64,000 nucleotides of DNA from Humulus lupulus (taxonomy: Eukaryota > Streptophyta > Magnoliopsida > Rosales > Cannabaceae): the NCBI RefSeq assembly GCF_963169125.1, contig NC_084795.1:134672701-134736700 (forward strand), in the 5' to 3' direction. The translations under genes were made by a program, and so were the position numbers. The notes under the pieces were generated by a model. It saw only the letters and a program-made list of their open reading frames with translations, was not told where the DNA came from and searched no databases. Of the stretch, positions 62,575 through 64,000 are shown one piece after another (position 1 is the stretch's first letter; each line of letters starts with the position of its first letter).

Positions 62575-64000
62575 TGATTTGATAGCTTTGATAAAATGGG
62601 ATATAATATCTGATCATTGTATTTGTATTGTTAAGGCAATGTCAGATGTGAACTCTGGCTTTAAACCTTTCCGGTTCTTCAATATGTGGACAGAGCATGA
62701 AGGATTCAAAGATGTAGTTATGTAGAGTTGGAACAAGTCTATATCTGCTCATGGGTTAGAAGAAATTATGAGGAAGCTGAGGAGACTAGCACATGTCCTT
62801 CGACAGTTTCATAAATGGGAGATTGGTGATGTTGAGCACAAGTTTAAGATTGCCAAAGAGGCTTACAATAATGCTCAATACCAGCTTCAGCAGGACCCTC
62901 ATTCAGCTGAGTTTCAAAATGAGGAACAAAATTCTTTTGAAAACTTGGTTCAGCAAGCCAGATACTATGATAGTTATCTTAGGCAGAGGAGCAAAGTCAA
63001 TTGGCTTAGGTTTGGAGATGATAATACAGCTTATTTTCATGCTTGTTTGAAGCAGAGAAAGGAGTCAAATCGAATAACTTCATTTGTTAATGATGCTGGA
63101 CAGATTAATGAGAAGTTTGAGGATATAGTGGCTCACTTCTTAAATCATTTTTGGAGTATCATGAGTAGTCAAAGTAGGGCTTCGGGTCCTATTCAAAAGG
63201 ACTGTTTTATTCATTGTAGCATCTTATCCTTAGATCAACAACTGGAATTAACAAAGCCTTTCACTAAGAAGGATGTTAAAAATGCTATGTTCAGTATTAG
63301 TTCAATTAAGAGCCCGAGTCCAGATTGATATGGTTTGGGTTTTTTCAAAGTAATGTGGAAAGAGATAGGAGATGATATTTCAGATGTTATTTTGGGTTTC
63401 TTTCATCAGGGATCGCTGCCCAAAGGCCTCAATAATGCAACTATTTCATTGATACCAAAGGTAGAGAATCCTACTAAGGCTTTGGATTATAGGCCCATAG
63501 CTTGTTGTAATACATTGTATAAATGTATTTCAAAAATGCTATGTGGTAGATTGAATATGATCCTTCCTTTGTTAATCAACCAAAATCAAGGAGCTTTTGT
63601 TAGAGATAGACTGTTGGCTCATAATATCCTCATTTTTCAAGATATTATTAAAGACTACAAGAGGAAACATATCTCCCCTAGATGAGTGATGAAAGTTGAT
63701 CTAAGCAAAGCTTATGATATAATTGATTGGTAATTTTTGGAGGATATTCTTTCAGCCTTCTGTTTCCCGGGTCAGTTTAAAGGACTCATCTTACTCAATA
63801 TTGATGAATGGTAGAGTCCAAGGTAACTTTCTTGGGAGGAAGGGTCTTAGACAAGGGGACTCGATTTCTCCTTTGCTTTTTGTTCTTGTTATGGAATATT
63901 TTACTAGGCTTATCATTCAAGCTACTCAGAATAAGGATTTCAGATGTCACCCTAGTTGTAAGAAACTGAAATTTGTGAGCCTTTGTTTTGCTGATGATTT
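62575..64000 (+). pseudogene. LINE (L1-type) fragment: endonuclease end and reverse transcriptase
   Basis: Starting near 62610 the reading shows ISDHCICIVKA (the SDH block at the end of an L1-type endonuclease), FRFFNMWTEHEGF, then the long linker frame 62768-63328 (YYDSYLRQRSKVNWLRFGDDNTAYFHACLKQRKESN), then RT start 63335-63685 (PKGLNNATISLIPKVENPTKALDYRPIACCNTLYKCISKMLCGRL; NQGAFVRDRLLAHNILIFQDII). The palm block VDLSKAYDIIDW is near 63690, then QGDSISPLLFVLVMEYFTR near 63855 and SLCFADD at the very end. Stops near 62723, 63326, 63683 and 63730 break it. It continues right of the window. It is a different LINE family from 5242-6882. Confidence 0.88.

Noticed and set aside
1..64000. A host protein-coding gene hidden among the elements
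   Set aside because: Every longer frame that I examined falls in a transposable element, its accessory gene, or a composition artefact.

Overview
The window is plant nuclear DNA (a dicot is likely) made almost entirely of nested transposable elements. I found no host gene, rRNA, functional tRNA, CRISPR array or prokaryotic feature. The evidence is Ty3/gypsy elements of two plant lineages (Tat-like, with a second archaeal-type RNase H, and Tekay-like chromoviruses with a terminal chromodomain), a Ty1/copia fragment, two L1-type LINE fragments, GT-AG introns and TATA-box LTR promoters. I cannot name the species from sequence alone.

Layout, left to right. (1) 1-5241: 3' part of a Tat-like element, T1, in plus orientation; its 3' LTR (4353-5241) lies in a LINE (5242-6882). 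(2) 6883-19662: remains of a minus-strand copia element. Its LTR is split by T2 (7400-17670, minus). (3) 19663-31458: a broken gypsy LTR (BL), itself inserted in the copia RT and split by TD (19758-29976, minus, Gag-only). TD carries solo LTR S1 (21548-23921). (4) 31459-62574: chromovirus K1 (minus), inserted in BL. Its 3' LTR is split by T3 (31626-40353) and solo LTR S2 (41449-43823). Its leader is split by solo LTR S3 (49975-51261). Its 5' LTR is split by a second member of the same family, K2 (52958-61947, plus). (5) 62575-64000: another LINE fragment, fused to the truncated end of K1. Exact 5-bp target-site duplications were read for TD (ATATG), S1 (AATTT), T3 (GGTAC), S2 (ACTAG), S3 (CTAAG) and K2 (TTGAA).

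The most interesting content is accessory genes carried by the retrotransposons. T1, T2, T3 and TD each carry a multi-exon gene on the strand opposite to gag-pol, between the polypurine tract and the end of pol. Each has its own TATA box, an intron before the coding exon where it can be read, and a last phase-0 intron opening a coiled-coil exon. In T1, T2 and T3 the first coding exon resembles the plant 'putative gypsy type transposon' domain (Pfam Transposase_28). K1 carries a different gene: a sense-strand two-exon leader gene between the primer-binding site and gag, with an acidic C terminus, absent from its relative K2. All copies here are broken in at least one place. T2, T3 and TD have lost different parts of pol, and T3 carries an in-frame Gag-to-integrase fusion.

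Order of insertion from the nesting: LINE before T1 and probably copia; copia before T2 and BL; BL before TD and K1; TD before S1; K1 before T3, S2, S3 and K2. T3 is young: I counted 7 differences between its two 589-bp LTRs.
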